Positions 44,094-52,794 of a stretch of 64,000 nucleotides of DNA are shown here, piece after piece. The stretch lies in assembly GCF_020907275.1 (NCBI RefSeq), contig NZ_JAJJWI010000021.1, positions 1 to 64,000 on the forward strand, in the 5' to 3' direction. This DNA is from Pontibacter silvestris (lineage in GTDB: Bacteria; Bacteroidota; Bacteroidia; Cytophagales; Hymenobacteraceae). The first letter of the stretch is position 1. The number at the start of each line of letters is the position of its first letter. The notes beneath the pieces were generated by a model. That model saw nothing but the letters and a program-made list of their open reading frames with translations, did no database searches and was not told the DNA's origin. The position numbers were made by a program, and so were the translations under genes.

Positions 44094-44393
44094 TTAAAGT
44101 TCTTTCTGAATTATTTCTGCCAGCTTCTGAAAAGCCTCTTCATTTCTTTTATAATAAGTCCACTGTCCAACACGGGTGGCTGTAATTAAGCCTGTGCGCT
44201 GTAAAAGGGACAAATACTCTGAAATGGTAGATTGCGTAAGTCCGACTTTCTGCTGGATGTGGCCTACACAAACACCGGCATCATAGGCTCCTTTTTCCTG
44301 AGGAGGAAAATGCTTTTCAGGCTCTTTGAGCAAATTTAAAATCTGCAGCCTTGTTTTGTTAGACAGTGCTTTAAAGAATTCAACATGATTCAT
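44094..44393 (-). CDS. ArsR-family winged-helix repressor
   Basis: A 99-residue single-domain DNA-binding protein. Features are HVEFFKALSNKTRLQILNLLKEP, the recognition region GHIQQKVGLTQSTISEYLSLLQRTGLI, and the wing TRVGQWTYYKRNEEAF. One Cys (GVCVGHI, helix alpha-3) sits where metal- or thiol-sensing ArsR proteins have CxC; the second Cys is missing, so classical As(III) sensing by a Cys pair is unlikely. It probably represses itself and the two downstream luciferase-like genes through the paired dyad sites. The -7 box is only 5 bases from the ATG, so the mRNA may be nearly leaderless. Confidence 0.88.
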   Translation of the reverse strand: MNHVEFFKALSNKTRLQILNLLKEPEKHFPPQEKGAYDAGVCVGHIQQKVGLTQSTISEYLSLLQRTGLITATRVGQWTYYKRNEEAFQKLAEIIQKEL

Positions 44394-44397
44394 ATTG

Positions 44398-44428
44398 CAA
44401 AGATATCGATAATTCTCGATATGTAAAA
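44398..44428 (-). promoter_or_regulatory. arsR promoter with an overlapping operator dyad
   Basis: On the minus strand TTTT (44428-44425), 19 bases, TATCTTTG (44405-44398) fits the Bacteroidota promoter with one -33 mismatch. A perfect dyad ATATCGA-N6-TCGATAT (44403-44422) fills the spacer and overlaps the -7 box, ideal for repression. Confidence 0.7.
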
Positions 44429-44570
44429 GTGTGGCTTAGAAGAGATGAAGTGAAGGTAGGGCAGCTGAGGAGAAGTTGTATATAGTTCTTGGTTTAAGTA
44501 CTTGCTGCCGAGCATACTCTATGCTAGTGGCCTTGGAATTATTTTTCCTTCCTTTTGTCCTCACTGAACT
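44429..44570. other. Short spacer upstream of arsR
   Basis: No gene supported. A plus-strand open frame crossing it (44476-44778) is the antisense of the TonB fragment. Confidence 0.3.
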
Positions 44571-44828
44571 TTATAGGCAACGTATGTCGCGCAGAGGCTT
44601 TCTTGTTTCCTCGTGTGCTGCGGTGGATAAACTTTTAATAATTACAGGGTCTGTTACTTCATTTGTCGTTGATACGACAAATGAAGTAACAACTATACCA
44701 TTTAGGTTTTTATCCGAAGGATATTTTAGGTTCTTTTCGATGAACTCCAACATGCCCATCTCGCCTCCCTGTTTATAAACAGGCAAGTCTCCAGCACCAT
44801 TCCTAAAGCCATTTCAGATGGCTCTTTA
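44571..44828 (-). pseudogene. Fragment of a TonB C-terminal domain
   Basis: The frame reads DLPVYKQGGEMGMLEFIEKN, then LKYPSDKNLNGIVVTSFVV, then STTNEVTDPVIIKSLSTAAH and EETRKPLRDIRCL: clearly the start of a TonB C-terminal domain. It lacks the last part (the W-P-containing strand), all transmembrane and Pro-rich N-terminal parts, and is preceded by a stop. It is therefore a remnant of a TonB or TonB-like energy transducer. A perfect 17-base palindrome (44653-44690) lies within it. Confidence 0.55.
44653..44690. repeat. Perfect 17-base inverted repeat inside the TonB fragment
   Basis: GTTACTTCATTTGTCGT (44653-44669), loop TGAT, then its exact complement (44674-44690). Both strands encode nearly the same peptide (VTSFVV-TTNEVT). 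Such a stem inside coding sequence suggests quasi-palindrome correction or a hairpin with its own role. Confidence 0.6.
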
Positions 44829-45240
44829 TTATGTTAACGGTCAGTTTCCTGATGAGTAACAGATTGAGCTTTTACTTCTATGCTGAAGGTGCCAAACCAG
44901 ATTGCCAACATAAAACCTGCAATACCACGTTTCAAAGAGAAAACCCTCTGACTTGGACTGTTTAGACCCGGAGAGAGTCAATACTTATGGAAGCGTCCGC
45001 AGGCTTGCTCCTCCTTGCTCAGAACCAACTGCAGTTCTTCCAGGCTTCATTTTTTTCTCAGTCTTTGTCGCAGATAAAGGAAAGGTTCAGGCTTTCTATA
45101 GGTGTTTCACCATCCATAAACTGCTGATCTGCTTACTCAATTGTTACCTCAAGTACTCCCACGGAGTTATTTACTATTGACCTTACTGAACCAGTAGCAT
45201 ACATACATGCTTGGCAAGATGTAAAACTAAATGATGGGTT
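44829..45240. other. Non-coding stretch, possibly decayed coding sequence
   Basis: No intact gene. Short open stretches on the minus strand (for example MDGETPIESLNLSFICDKD near 45060-45120) look coding-like but match no family I know. It may be the rest of the gene that supplied the TonB fragment. Confidence 0.3.
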
Positions 45241-45681
45241 TTAAGGCTCATGCTGAAAATATTTGTTCCCTTTAGCATTTGTTACACCATCTGTAAGCCA
45301 CTCATTGGCCTCGTCTGCATTGAAGAAATATTTTACGACCACTCCTTCCCCGAAGATAGGGTTAGCCTTTTGTTGTACATCGTCTGCCAGTTTAAGTAAA
45401 AAGGCATCTTCAGGTAGCAGAACAGCTATCTTTTGTAGCGTACTTTTGGCTAAAAGAGCGCCAAATATGTCCATTGTCCACTTCTGATCACGAATGTCAG
45501 GACTTACAAAAGTTGATGCATCATAAAGCCAGCACTGGCAATGGTACTGAAAAATATTCTCATATACATACAACAATCCCTGCCTGTACTCGGCGCTGTT
45601 AATTTGGTGTAGCCATTTGTTAGTTATAAGCTTATTGTCCTTACTAAGCCTATAAGCCATAAAGTCTTTATATGTAAGCAT
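45241..45681 (-). CDS. Hypothetical protein, possibly STAS/SpoIIAA-like
   Basis: 146 residues, no signal peptide or membrane segment. The middle (GLLYVYENIFQYHCQCWLYD followed by ASTFVSPDIRDQKW) and the end (KIAVLLPEDAFLLKLADDV, VVVKYFFNADEANEWL) suggest an alpha/beta sandwich of the STAS/SpoIIAA-like kind seen in many Bacteroidota regulators, but I cannot make a firm family call. It is a single gene, divergent from the rhamnose operon 367 bases away. Function unknown. Confidence 0.6.
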   Translation of the reverse strand: MLTYKDFMAYRLSKDNKLITNKWLHQINSAEYRQGLLYVYENIFQYHCQCWLYDASTFVSPDIRDQKWTMDIFGALLAKSTLQKIAVLLPEDAFLLKLADDVQQKANPIFGEGVVVKYFFNADEANEWLTDGVTNAKGNKYFQHEP

Positions 45682-46048
45682 TATTGATTTCGATATCTGT
45701 AAAAGAGGTTATTTATTGCAATTCACGGTAAGAAAGACACCGTTTTTTTATATGAATATTTGTCTTGTTATATATACTGCTTTAAACGCTTAGTGTTTTT
45801 ACTTAGAGCTTTAAAACTAGAAGATTATTTCTATTTGGAAGTCAGATTGTTAAGAAATAAGAGAGAGCAGCACTCTGCCAGCTATCCATTACTTATATAT
45901 GGTAAAAAGTAACAGGAGAAAATAGCCTGAATAGATCATTATTCCCCAGGTTAATAATCAGCTTAAATGTTTAACTGCCATGACAGTGCAGGATAGTAAG
46001 TAGCTACACCTATTTTATCTTTAGACATAATTACTGATTTACCTATAC
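45682..46048. other. Upstream region of the rhamnose operon
   Basis: No gene. TATCTTTA at 46016-46023 is a one-mismatch -7 box, 26 bases before the rhaT start, but no TTG element lies 19 bases upstream. An activator-dependent promoter would explain the missing -33 box; no AraC- or DeoR-type regulator gene is in the operon. Confidence 0.4.
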
Positions 46049-47101
46049 ATGCAGGCACTTTTAGGAGTAGTTTTTCACTTTATAGGCGGCTTTGCCTCCG
46101 GCAGTTTTTACATCCCATTTAAAAAAGTAAAAGAGTGGGCTTGGGAAAGTTACTGGATTATAGGTGGTCTTTTTTCGTGGCTAATTGCTCCTTTGATAGC
46201 TGCTTATTTTACGGTGCCAGATTTTATGAGCATTATCAGTTCAACTGATGCTGCTATTGTGTTCTGGACCTATTTCTTAGGTGTGTTATGGGGAGTGGGG
46301 GGGCTGACCTTTGGGCTGGGAGTACGCTACTTAGGAGTCTCGCTTGGGCAGACATTTGTGCTAGGCTTATCTTCTGCTTTTGGAGCACTGATGCCGCCTA
46401 TCTACCGTGACCTGATCGGTAGTGACAGCGGTGAGACTTTTACAGGAATGCTTAATAGTACCAGTGGGCAGGTCGTGTTGCTGGGGATATTTGTTTGCCT
46501 CATCGGGATTGTTATTTGTGGCAAAGCGGGGGTGATGAAGGAAAACGAGCTGTCTGATGAGCAGAAACAAGTAGGGGTGCAGGAGTTCAATATCAGGAAA
46601 GGCTTAACGGTAGGTGTTATTTCCGGCGTTTTAAGCGCCTGTTTTAACTACGGTATTGAAGCAGGTAAGCCTATGGCCGAAGAGGCTGTGTTGAATGGTG
46701 GCAATTCTTTGTTTCAGAACAATGTGACGTTCGTGGTAATTCTGTGGGGTGGTTTAACAACCAACTTTATATGGTGTATGATTCTGAATGCCAGAAACAG
46801 AACTTTTGGTGACTATGCCAACAAGAAAGCGCCTCTTACCCGGAACTATTTGTTTTCAGCTTTGGCTGGTACTACCTGGTTCATGCAGTTCTTTTTTTAT
46901 GGTATGGGAGAAAGTAAGCTTGGCAATGGTGCCAGTTCTTGGATTTTGCACATGGCTTTTATTATTCTGATCTCTAATATGTGGGGCCTGGCCTTAGGTG
47001 AGTGGAGAGATGTAGCCAGGAAAACCTTTAGGACCATACTTACAGGAATAGCTGTCATCATACTGTCTGTCATAGTAGTAGGCTATGGTAACTCATTATA
47101 A
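46049..47101 (+). CDS. rhaT: L-rhamnose/proton symporter
   Basis: Takes up L-rhamnose with protons across the inner membrane. About ten hydrophobic helices of the DMT-type RhaT family are visible, beginning with FIGGFASGSFYIPFKKVKEWAWESYW, then GLTFGLGVRYLGVSLGQTF and GVISGVLSACFNYGIEAG. The length of 350 residues matches RhaT. It is first in the rha-lut operon, 38 bases before the aldolase/dehydrogenase gene. Confidence 0.93.
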   Translation: MQALLGVVFHFIGGFASGSFYIPFKKVKEWAWESYWIIGGLFSWLIAPLIAAYFTVPDFMSIISSTDAAIVFWTYFLGVLWGVGGLTFGLGVRYLGVSLGQTFVLGLSSAFGALMPPIYRDLIGSDSGETFTGMLNSTSGQVVLLGIFVCLIGIVICGKAGVMKENELSDEQKQVGVQEFNIRKGLTVGVISGVLSACFNYGIEAGKPMAEEAVLNGGNSLFQNNVTFVVILWGGLTTNFIWCMILNARNRTFGDYANKKAPLTRNYLFSALAGTTWFMQFFFYGMGESKLGNGASSWILHMAFIILISNMWGLALGEWRDVARKTFRTILTGIAVIILSVIVVGYGNSL

Positions 47102-47139
47102 AGAATGTCAAACAAGAAGTAAATCCAATTTTGAAGCAT

Positions 47140-49266
47140 ATGTTAGAAGCAACAACAAAAACAGAATTCAAGCATGTAAGCTACCTGTGGGATGAAGCCG
47201 AGGCGGAAAAGCTTGCAGGCGATGAAGTTGGGCTGTTAATCTACAGATCTAACCTGCTGGGCGCGGACCTGAGATTGACGAATTACGGTGGAGGTAACAC
47301 CTCTTGCAAAGTGATGGCAAAAGACCCGCTTACAGGTCAGGATACAGAGGTAATGTGGGTGAAAGGATCTGGAGGTGATTTGGGTACTTTAAAGCGCAGT
47401 GGCCTTGCGGCCTTATATCTGGATCGTTTAAGAAGCCTGAAGAACGTATACAGAGGCATAGAGCATGAAGACAAGATGGTGGAGCTTTTCAATCACAGCA
47501 TCTTTGACCTTAAGTCCAAAGCTCCTTCTATTGATACGCCTCTGCATGGTTTCCTGCCTTTTAAGCACATCGACCACCTGCACCCCGATGCAGCCATTGC
47601 TATAGCGGCTGCTAAAGACGGAAAGAAAATAACTGAAGAACTGTTTGAGGGAAACATAGGCTGGGTTGACTGGCAGCGTCCGGGCTTTGACCTAGGCTTA
47701 CAGTTGCGCCAGTGTCTGGATGAGAACCCTGGCATACGTGGTATTATGTTAGGTTCCCACGGCCTGTTTACCTGGGGCGATACAGCGTACGAAAGCTACA
47801 TCAACACACTGGAGGTAATTGAGCGATGTGCAGCGTACATGGAGCAGAACATCGGAAAAAAAGGACCTGTGTTCGGCGGTGCCAAAGTTGAAAGCCTGCA
47901 TGAAGACGCACGTAAGAAACAGGCTGCTGCAATTGCTCCGGTACTGCGTGGTTTCTGCTCCAGCGAAAGACACATGATCGGCCACTTTACTGACGATCCG
48001 CGTGTGCTGGAGTTTATTAATTCAAATGACCTAGAGAGGTTGGCTCCAATGGGTACCAGTTGCCCAGACCATTTCCTGCGCACTAAAATCAGCCCGCTAG
48101 TTTTAGAGCTTGCTCCTGATGCCGACCTTTCTGATGTAGCTGCTGTTAAAGAGAAACTTGCTCCAGCTTTTGAGTCATATCGCCAGATGTACAAAGACTA
48201 TTATGAGCAGCACAAGCACCCGAACAGCCCTGCTATGCGCGATGCCAATCCTGTTATTATTCTATATCCGGGAGTAGGTATGTTTTCTTTTTCTAAAGAT
48301 AAGCAGACAACACGAGTAGCATCAGAGTTTTACATTAATGCCATCAATGTAATGAAAGGCGCAGAGGCTGTGTCGGAGTACACCTCTCTGCCACGCCAGG
48401 AGGCTTTTGATATTGAGTATTGGCTATTGGAAGAAGCTAAATTACAGCGTATGCCTAAGCCGAAGGCTTTGTCAGGCAAGATTACCCTGATAACAGGCAG
48501 CGCAGGCGGTATTGGTAAAGCTATCGCTAAGAAGTTTGTGGAAGAAGGTGCCGTAGTGGTGCTGAACGATATGAATGAGGAGCGTTTGCAGGGAGCCGGA
48601 GAAGAGTTTAAAGCAACATACGGGAAAGACTCTTATGCCACAGCAGTGCTAGACGTAACAAAGAGCGATCAGATTCAGGAGGCCTTCGATGTAGCTGCCC
48701 TTGCTTTTGGAGGGGTTGACATTGTGATAAACAATGCTGGTTTATCCATCTCAAAAACAATAGAAGGCCATACCGAAAAAGACTGGGACTTGCTGTATGA
48801 TGTACTGGTGAAGGGGCAGTTCTTTGTGACGCAGGCAGCTGTTGCAACCATGCGCAAGCAGGATATTGGCGGAGACATTATCAATATTGCCAGTAAAAAT
48901 GGCTTGGTTAGCGGACCAAACAACGCAGGCTATGGCAGCGCTAAAGCAGCACAACTGCACCTGAGTCGTCTGAATGCCGCTGAGTTAGGCGCTGATAAGA
49001 TCCGGGTAAATGTAGTAAATCCTGATGCTGTTATCAGTGACAGTAATATATGGGCCGGAGGCTGGGCAGAAGGCCGTGCGAAAGCTTACGGTATCACCGT
49101 AGAGGAGCTTCCTGCTTTCTATGCCAAACGCACCTTGCTGAACCAGATTATACTTCCGGAAGATATCGCCAATGCCTGCTTTGTTTTTGTGGGCGGATTG
49201 ATGAATAAGTCTACGGGTAACATGCTGAATGTGGATGGTGGTGTCGCGATGGCTTTTACCAGATAA
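47140..49266 (+). CDS. rhaEW: Bifunctional rhamnulose-1-phosphate aldolase / L-lactaldehyde dehydrogenase
   Basis: A 708-residue fusion. The N-terminal class II aldolase domain (about 1-430) splits L-rhamnulose-1-phosphate to DHAP and L-lactaldehyde: TNYGGGNTSCKV, the metal-site region KHIDHLHPDAAIAIA and GIMLGSHGLFTWGD. The C-terminal short-chain dehydrogenase (about 445-708) has ITGSAGGIGKAIAK for NAD(P), NNAGLS, catalytic Ser in INIASKNG and the YGSAK Tyr/Lys pair, and would oxidise L-lactaldehyde to L-lactate, as shown for Bacillus YuxG-type RhaEW. The start is ATG 47140; a TTG nine bases earlier is less likely. A hairpin lies just after the gene. Confidence 0.92.
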   Translation: MLEATTKTEFKHVSYLWDEAEAEKLAGDEVGLLIYRSNLLGADLRLTNYGGGNTSCKVMAKDPLTGQDTEVMWVKGSGGDLGTLKRSGLAALYLDRLRSLKNVYRGIEHEDKMVELFNHSIFDLKSKAPSIDTPLHGFLPFKHIDHLHPDAAIAIAAAKDGKKITEELFEGNIGWVDWQRPGFDLGLQLRQCLDENPGIRGIMLGSHGLFTWGDTAYESYINTLEVIERCAAYMEQNIGKKGPVFGGAKVESLHEDARKKQAAAIAPVLRGFCSSERHMIGHFTDDPRVLEFINSNDLERLAPMGTSCPDHFLRTKISPLVLELAPDADLSDVAAVKEKLAPAFESYRQMYKDYYEQHKHPNSPAMRDANPVIILYPGVGMFSFSKDKQTTRVASEFYINAINVMKGAEAVSEYTSLPRQEAFDIEYWLLEEAKLQRMPKPKALSGKITLITGSAGGIGKAIAKKFVEEGAVVVLNDMNEERLQGAGEEFKATYGKDSYATAVLDVTKSDQIQEAFDVAALAFGGVDIVINNAGLSISKTIEGHTEKDWDLLYDVLVKGQFFVTQAAVATMRKQDIGGDIINIASKNGLVSGPNNAGYGSAKAAQLHLSRLNAAELGADKIRVNVVNPDAVISDSNIWAGGWAEGRAKAYGITVEELPAFYAKRTLLNQIILPEDIANACFVFVGGLMNKSTGNMLNVDGGVAMAFTR

Positions 49267-49272
49267 AAATAT

Positions 49273-49301
49273 GCTGCCTCTGGATAAAGTCTGGAGGTAG
49301 C
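49273..49301 (+). other. Intra-operon stem-loop after the aldolase/dehydrogenase gene
   Basis: GCTGCCTC (49273-49280) pairs with GAGGTAGC (49294-49301) with one G-U pair. It has no T tract, and the operon continues 84 bases later. It may set relative mRNA stability or give partial attenuation. Confidence 0.4.
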
Positions 49302-49385
49302 TTATTATAATTAAAGCTGATAGACTTTACCACGCTTTCTTTATGAGAGACTTCTTAGTATTTTAAAAGCTTACAACCGACAGTT

Positions 49386-50660
49386 ATGCAAATTGAAAAA
49401 TATAAGATAGATGATTTTAACCAGCAGCAGGAGCAGGAGCACAAACGAAAGTTTGAGGTTTTAGCTTCCTCCCTGAACAATGTAGAGGGGGTACTGCAAA
49501 AGCTGGTCGATTTTCAGATAGGTATTCCAAGTTGGGCATTAGGTACCGGTGGCACCCGTTTTGGCCGCTTTTCTGGCAGTGGAGAGCCTCGTAGTTTAGA
49601 AGAGAAGATTGAAGACGTAGGTTTGCTGCATGCCCTGAACCAGTCCAGTGGTGCTATTTCGCTGCACATTCCCTGGGACATACCGCAGGATTATAAAGCT
49701 ATAAAAGCGCTGGCTGCACAGCACGGCTTAAAGTTTGATGCTGTTAACTCCAACACCTTTCAGGACCAGCCAGATCAGAAGCAGAGTTACAAGTTTGGCT
49801 CTATGCAGCACGTTGACAAAGCTATTCGTAGGCAGGCAGTGGAGCATAACATAGAGGTAATTAGGCACGGCATAGAGTTGGGTTCTGATGCGTTAACAGT
49901 TTGGCTATCGGACGGCTCCAGTTTTCCGGGGCAGCTTAATTTCAGGAATGCCTTTGAGAATACTTTGGAAAGTTTACAGGAAGTTTATGCAGCTTTACCA
50001 GATGATTGGAAAGTGTTTGTAGAGTACAAAGCCTTTGAGCCTAACTTTTACTCCATGACGGTAGGCGACTGGGGACAGTCTTTGCTGTTTGCCAACAAGC
50101 TTGGCCCCAAAGCTTATACCTTAGTTGATCTTGGTCACCACCTGCCAAATGCTAATATAGAGCAGATTGTGTCGTTGCTGTTGATGGAAGGCAAACTTGG
50201 CGGTTTCCACTTCAACGACTCTAAGTATGGCGATGACGACTTAACCACCGGCAGTATTAAGCCTTACCAGCTGTTCCTTATCTTTAACTCTTTGGTAGAC
50301 GGTATGGATGCCAGGGGCATGGATCATGCCACCAGCCTTGCCTGGATGATTGACGCCTCACATAATGTGAAAGATCCGCTTGAAGACCTTTTGCAGTCTG
50401 TAGAAGCCATTATGATTGCCTATGCGCAAGCTTTACTGGTAGACCAGCAGGGGCTGAAAGGCGCTCAGCAGGAAAATGATGTGGTACGTTGCCAGGAAAT
50501 ACTGCAGGAAGCGTTCCGCACCGATGTTCGCCCTATAGTGGCGGAGGCAAGGTTGCGTACTGGAGCTGCTTTGCGTCCGTTGCAACTGTTCCGTGAACTG
50601 AAAGTGAGAGAAAACCTTATTAATGAACGTGGTCTGAAGACCGTTGCAACCGGACTATAA
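49386..50660 (+). CDS. rhaI: L-rhamnose isomerase
   Basis: Converts L-rhamnose to L-rhamnulose with Mn2+/Zn2+ in a TIM barrel. It is the Pseudomonas/Bacillus-type RhaI (about 425 residues), not the enteric RhaA. Supporting segments are GIPSWALGTGGTRFGRF near the N-terminus, ISLHIPWDIPQDYKA, VFVEYKAFEPNFYSMTVGDW (metal-site Glu), LVDLGHHLPNANIEQI and GGFHFNDSKYGDDDLTTG (metal and substrate contacts). It lies between the aldolase and kinase genes, as the pathway predicts. Confidence 0.93.
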   Translation: MQIEKYKIDDFNQQQEQEHKRKFEVLASSLNNVEGVLQKLVDFQIGIPSWALGTGGTRFGRFSGSGEPRSLEEKIEDVGLLHALNQSSGAISLHIPWDIPQDYKAIKALAAQHGLKFDAVNSNTFQDQPDQKQSYKFGSMQHVDKAIRRQAVEHNIEVIRHGIELGSDALTVWLSDGSSFPGQLNFRNAFENTLESLQEVYAALPDDWKVFVEYKAFEPNFYSMTVGDWGQSLLFANKLGPKAYTLVDLGHHLPNANIEQIVSLLLMEGKLGGFHFNDSKYGDDDLTTGSIKPYQLFLIFNSLVDGMDARGMDHATSLAWMIDASHNVKDPLEDLLQSVEAIMIAYAQALLVDQQGLKGAQQENDVVRCQEILQEAFRTDVRPIVAEARLRTGAALRPLQLFRELKVRENLINERGLKTVATGL

Positions 50661-50662
50661 TC

Positions 50663-52057
50663 ATGCAAAAGATACCTGTAGTTGCTATTTTCGATGTAGG
50701 CAAAACAAACAAGAAGCTGTTTCTCTTTGATGAGAGCTATAAAATTGTGTACGAGAAATCAGCACGTTTTATAGAAACAGTGGATGAGGATGGTGAGCCC
50801 TGCGAGAATCTGGAAAGCTTAAGGTTATCTGTTTTTGATTCGCTGCGGGATGTGTTCCGGCGGCAGGAATATGAAATTAGGGCTATTAACTTCTCCACGT
50901 ATGGGGCAAGCTTTGTTTACATTGATGAAGAGGGCAGGCCGCTTTGCCCTTTGTACAACTACCTGAAGCCGTATCCGGAGGAGCTAAAAAAGCAGTTTTA
51001 CAACACCTATGGAGGTGAGGAGAAGTTCTCGAAAGAGACAGCCTCTCCTGTGTTGGGAAGTCTGAACTCCGGCATGCAGCTTTACCGGATGAAGTATGAG
51101 AAGCCAGAGCTTTTTAAACAGATAAAATATGCTTTGCACTTGCCTCAGTACTTAAGCTATTTGATTTCGGGGGAAGCATATTCTGATATTACTAGTATAG
51201 GTTGCCACACTAACCTGTGGGATTTCTCGAAAGGAGATTACCATGAATGGGTGGCAAAAGAAGGAATTCTGGAAAAACTGGCACCTTTAGCACCGTCTGA
51301 CAGTGTGGTGCCAGCTGCTTTTCCGGGTAACAGCTATGCCGTAGGCATCGGCCTGCATGACAGTTCAGCTGCACTGATTCCTTACTTGGTAAATTTCCAT
51401 GAGTCATTTGTGCTGATTTCTACCGGAACCTGGTGCATTACCTTAAATCCCTTCAACTCCACACCTTTAACCGAAGCCGAATTGCAGCAGGACTGCCTGT
51501 GTTACATGCAGTATAAGGGCAAGCCGGTAAAGGCCTCAAGATTCTTTGGAGGCTATGAGCATGAGCAGCAGGTAAAGCGTATAGCGGCACATTTCAACCA
51601 GAACACTGCGCGCTATAAAACTGTTGCTTTTGACCCTGAAGTTATCTGTAAACTACAGCGGGAACAGGGTTCTATGGTAGGCGCAAAGGCTAGTAAAAAC
51701 CAACTGCAGGAGTCAGTTTTTGCTCAACGCAATTTGGCCTCTTTTTCTTCAGATGTGGAAGCTTACCACCAGTTCATTCTGGACCTGGTAACGCAGCAGG
51801 TGGCCTCTACTCAATTGGTTTTAGAGGGAACAGATGTAAAGCGAATTTTTGTGGACGGAGGGTTTAGTAAGAATGCTATTTACATGAACCTGCTGGCTTC
51901 CTTTTACCCTGATAAAGAAATATTTGCCGCTTCAATGGCACAGGCAACTGCCGTTGGCACTGCCCTGGCTATCCACAGGCACTGGAACTCCAAACCAATG
52001 CCAAACGACATTATCGAATTAAAATATTATGCCGTAACGCACGACGCTAACATATGA
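50663..52057 (+). CDS. rhaB: Rhamnulokinase (FGGY family)
   Basis: Phosphorylates L-rhamnulose at C1 with ATP. FGGY-type sugar kinase of 464 residues: the N-terminal phosphate-binding loop is IFDVGKTNKKLFLFDE, followed by INFSTYGASFVYIDEEG, and the C-terminal ATPase domain has RIFVDGGFSKNAIYMNLLASF and AQATAVGTALA. Assignment to rhamnulose and not fuculose comes from its place between rhaI and the lut genes. It starts 3 bases after rhaI and overlaps lutA by 4 bases. Confidence 0.92.
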   Translation: MQKIPVVAIFDVGKTNKKLFLFDESYKIVYEKSARFIETVDEDGEPCENLESLRLSVFDSLRDVFRRQEYEIRAINFSTYGASFVYIDEEGRPLCPLYNYLKPYPEELKKQFYNTYGGEEKFSKETASPVLGSLNSGMQLYRMKYEKPELFKQIKYALHLPQYLSYLISGEAYSDITSIGCHTNLWDFSKGDYHEWVAKEGILEKLAPLAPSDSVVPAAFPGNSYAVGIGLHDSSAALIPYLVNFHESFVLISTGTWCITLNPFNSTPLTEAELQQDCLCYMQYKGKPVKASRFFGGYEHEQQVKRIAAHFNQNTARYKTVAFDPEVICKLQREQGSMVGAKASKNQLQESVFAQRNLASFSSDVEAYHQFILDLVTQQVASTQLVLEGTDVKRIFVDGGFSKNAIYMNLLASFYPDKEIFAASMAQATAVGTALAIHRHWNSKPMPNDIIELKYYAVTHDANI

Positions 52058-52794
52058 CAGTAGGCCTTTTTATACCTTGCTATGTAGATCAGTTTTACCC
52101 CAATGCTGCCATTGCTACACTGGAACTACTTGAAAAACTGGGGGTGCAGGTAGTGTATCCGTTAAAACAAACTTGTTGCGGCCAACCAATGGCCAACTCA
52201 GGCTACGAGCACCTGACGCATGAGAGCAACGAGCTTTTTGTTAAGAACTTTAAAGAGTTTGACTATATCGTGGCTCCTTCCGGGAGTTGCGTACTACATA
52301 TTAAAGATCATTTGCACTCCGATAAATATCCTGCCGAAGCAAATGCTATACGTGGAAAAATATACGAATTGATAGAGTTCCTGACAGATGTGCTGAAAGT
52401 TGATAAGTTGAAAGCAAGGTTTCCGCACAAAGTAGGCCTGCACCAGAGCTGCCACGGCCAGAGAGGTTTAAGACTTGCCCAGATGACGGAGCTTGTCGCT
52501 CGTGATTTTTCTAAGCCAGAACAACTGTTGAGTATGGTAGACGGGCTGGAGTTGATTGAGCTTACACGCAAGGATGAGTGCTGTGGCTTCGGTGGAACTT
52601 TTTGCGTGGCAGAAGAGGCCGTATCGGTAAAAATGGGCAAGGACCGGGTGGCAGATCATTTACAGCATGAGGCTGAATATATAACAGCGGCCGATATGAG
52701 TTGCCTGATGCACATGGAGGGCATTTTACGCAGGCAAAAAAGTAATGTAAAGGTGATGCATATTGCCGAAATTTTAAATGCACAGGAGATATGA
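52054..52794 (+). CDS. lutA: L-lactate oxidation subunit LutA (YkgE), CCG-motif Fe-S protein
   Basis: Part of the LutABC L-lactate dehydrogenase complex that oxidises L-lactate to pyruvate. Two cysteine-rich CCG motifs are visible, QTCCGQPMANSGY and DECCGFGGTFCVAEE, typical of heterodisulfide-reductase-type Fe-S proteins. The length of 246 residues matches LutA/YkgE. It overlaps rhaB and lutB by 4 bases each, so it is translationally coupled to the rhamnose genes. Its likely substrate here is lactate made from rhamnose. Confidence 0.93.
   Translation: MTVGLFIPCYVDQFYPNAAIATLELLEKLGVQVVYPLKQTCCGQPMANSGYEHLTHESNELFVKNFKEFDYIVAPSGSCVLHIKDHLHSDKYPAEANAIRGKIYELIEFLTDVLKVDKLKARFPHKVGLHQSCHGQRGLRLAQMTELVARDFSKPEQLLSMVDGLELIELTRKDECCGFGGTFCVAEEAVSVKMGKDRVADHLQHEAEYITAADMSCLMHMEGILRRQKSNVKVMHIAEILNAQEI

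Noticed and set aside
44476..44778. Plus-strand 100-codon open frame near arsR
   Set aside because: The minus strand encodes a recognisable TonB domain fragment; the plus frame exists because of the palindrome and has no family match.
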